A program made the translations under genes and the position numbers. Shown here one piece after another: positions 5,089-5,113 of a stretch of DNA of 5,113 bases. The notes beneath the pieces were generated by a model. That model did not search any database, had not been told where the DNA came from, and worked only from the letters and a program-made list of their open reading frames with translations. Numbering within the stretch: position 1 is the first letter of the stretch; each line of letters begins with the position of its first letter. Source of the stretch: Streptococcaceae bacterium (GTDB taxonomy: Bacteria; Bacillota; Bacilli; Lactobacillales; Streptococcaceae); contig JAITHN010000193.1 of assembly GCA_031279745.1 (NCBI GenBank), positions 1 to 5,113 on the forward strand, in the 5' to 3' direction.

Positions 5089-5113
5089 CGATATACGAAC
5101 TGAAACTAGAAAT

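Larger units (their letters stand above)
4697..5113. other. Gene-free 3' end of the window, mostly repeats
   Basis: I see no open frame with gene-like features on either strand in this stretch. It holds the transferase terminator and its partial copy, two 65-bp tandem units (4837-4966), a 21-bp triple repeat (4979-5041) and the third 57-bp inverted-repeat element. What lies beyond position 5113 is unknown. Confidence 0.75.

Overview
The window looks like chromosomal DNA of a low-GC Gram-positive bacterium, most likely Lactobacillales or a close relative. The evidence is its AT-rich genes, SigA-type promoters (TTGTCA-17 bp-TATAAT), GGAGG ribosome binding sites, U-tailed hairpin terminators, and an MnmA protein that reads like those of Enterococcus and Listeria. 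I cannot name a genus from the sequence alone.

Three genes are supportable, all on the + strand. Positions 2-946 are the 3' part of a gene for a right-handed beta-helix protein that probably acts on or binds a polysaccharide. Positions 1756-2880 are a complete mnmA (tRNA 2-thiouridylase) with its own consensus promoter and terminator. Positions 3974-4696 are a complete small polyprenyl-phosphate sugar-1-phosphate transferase, the membrane enzyme that starts exopolysaccharide or capsule repeat units. It has a candidate promoter, a good RBS and a terminator that overlaps its stop codon. Each complete gene appears to be its own transcription unit. The first and third may share a link to cell-surface polysaccharide; mnmA is housekeeping.

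Only about 55% of the window is coding, which is low for a bacterium. The gaps (947-1755, 2881-3973, 4697-5113) are full of small repeats. These include three copies of a 57-bp element with terminal inverted repeats (two at 1342-1519, one inverted at 5032-5088), a 66/68-bp repeat whose first unit is the mnmA terminator, a 65-bp tandem repeat with a 9-bp stem hairpin, a 21-bp triple repeat joined to the third 57-bp element, a 14-bp tandem repeat, and a near-duplicate of the 3' end of the beta-helix gene. There are also terminator-like hairpins at 1160-1197 and 3511-3539 with no obvious gene directly in front of them.

I see no sign of a new multi-gene system, CRISPR array, transposase, tRNA or rRNA. 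The most unusual content is the intergenic repeat load, especially the 57-bp inverted-repeat family, whose outermost base pair varies in a compensatory way between copies.
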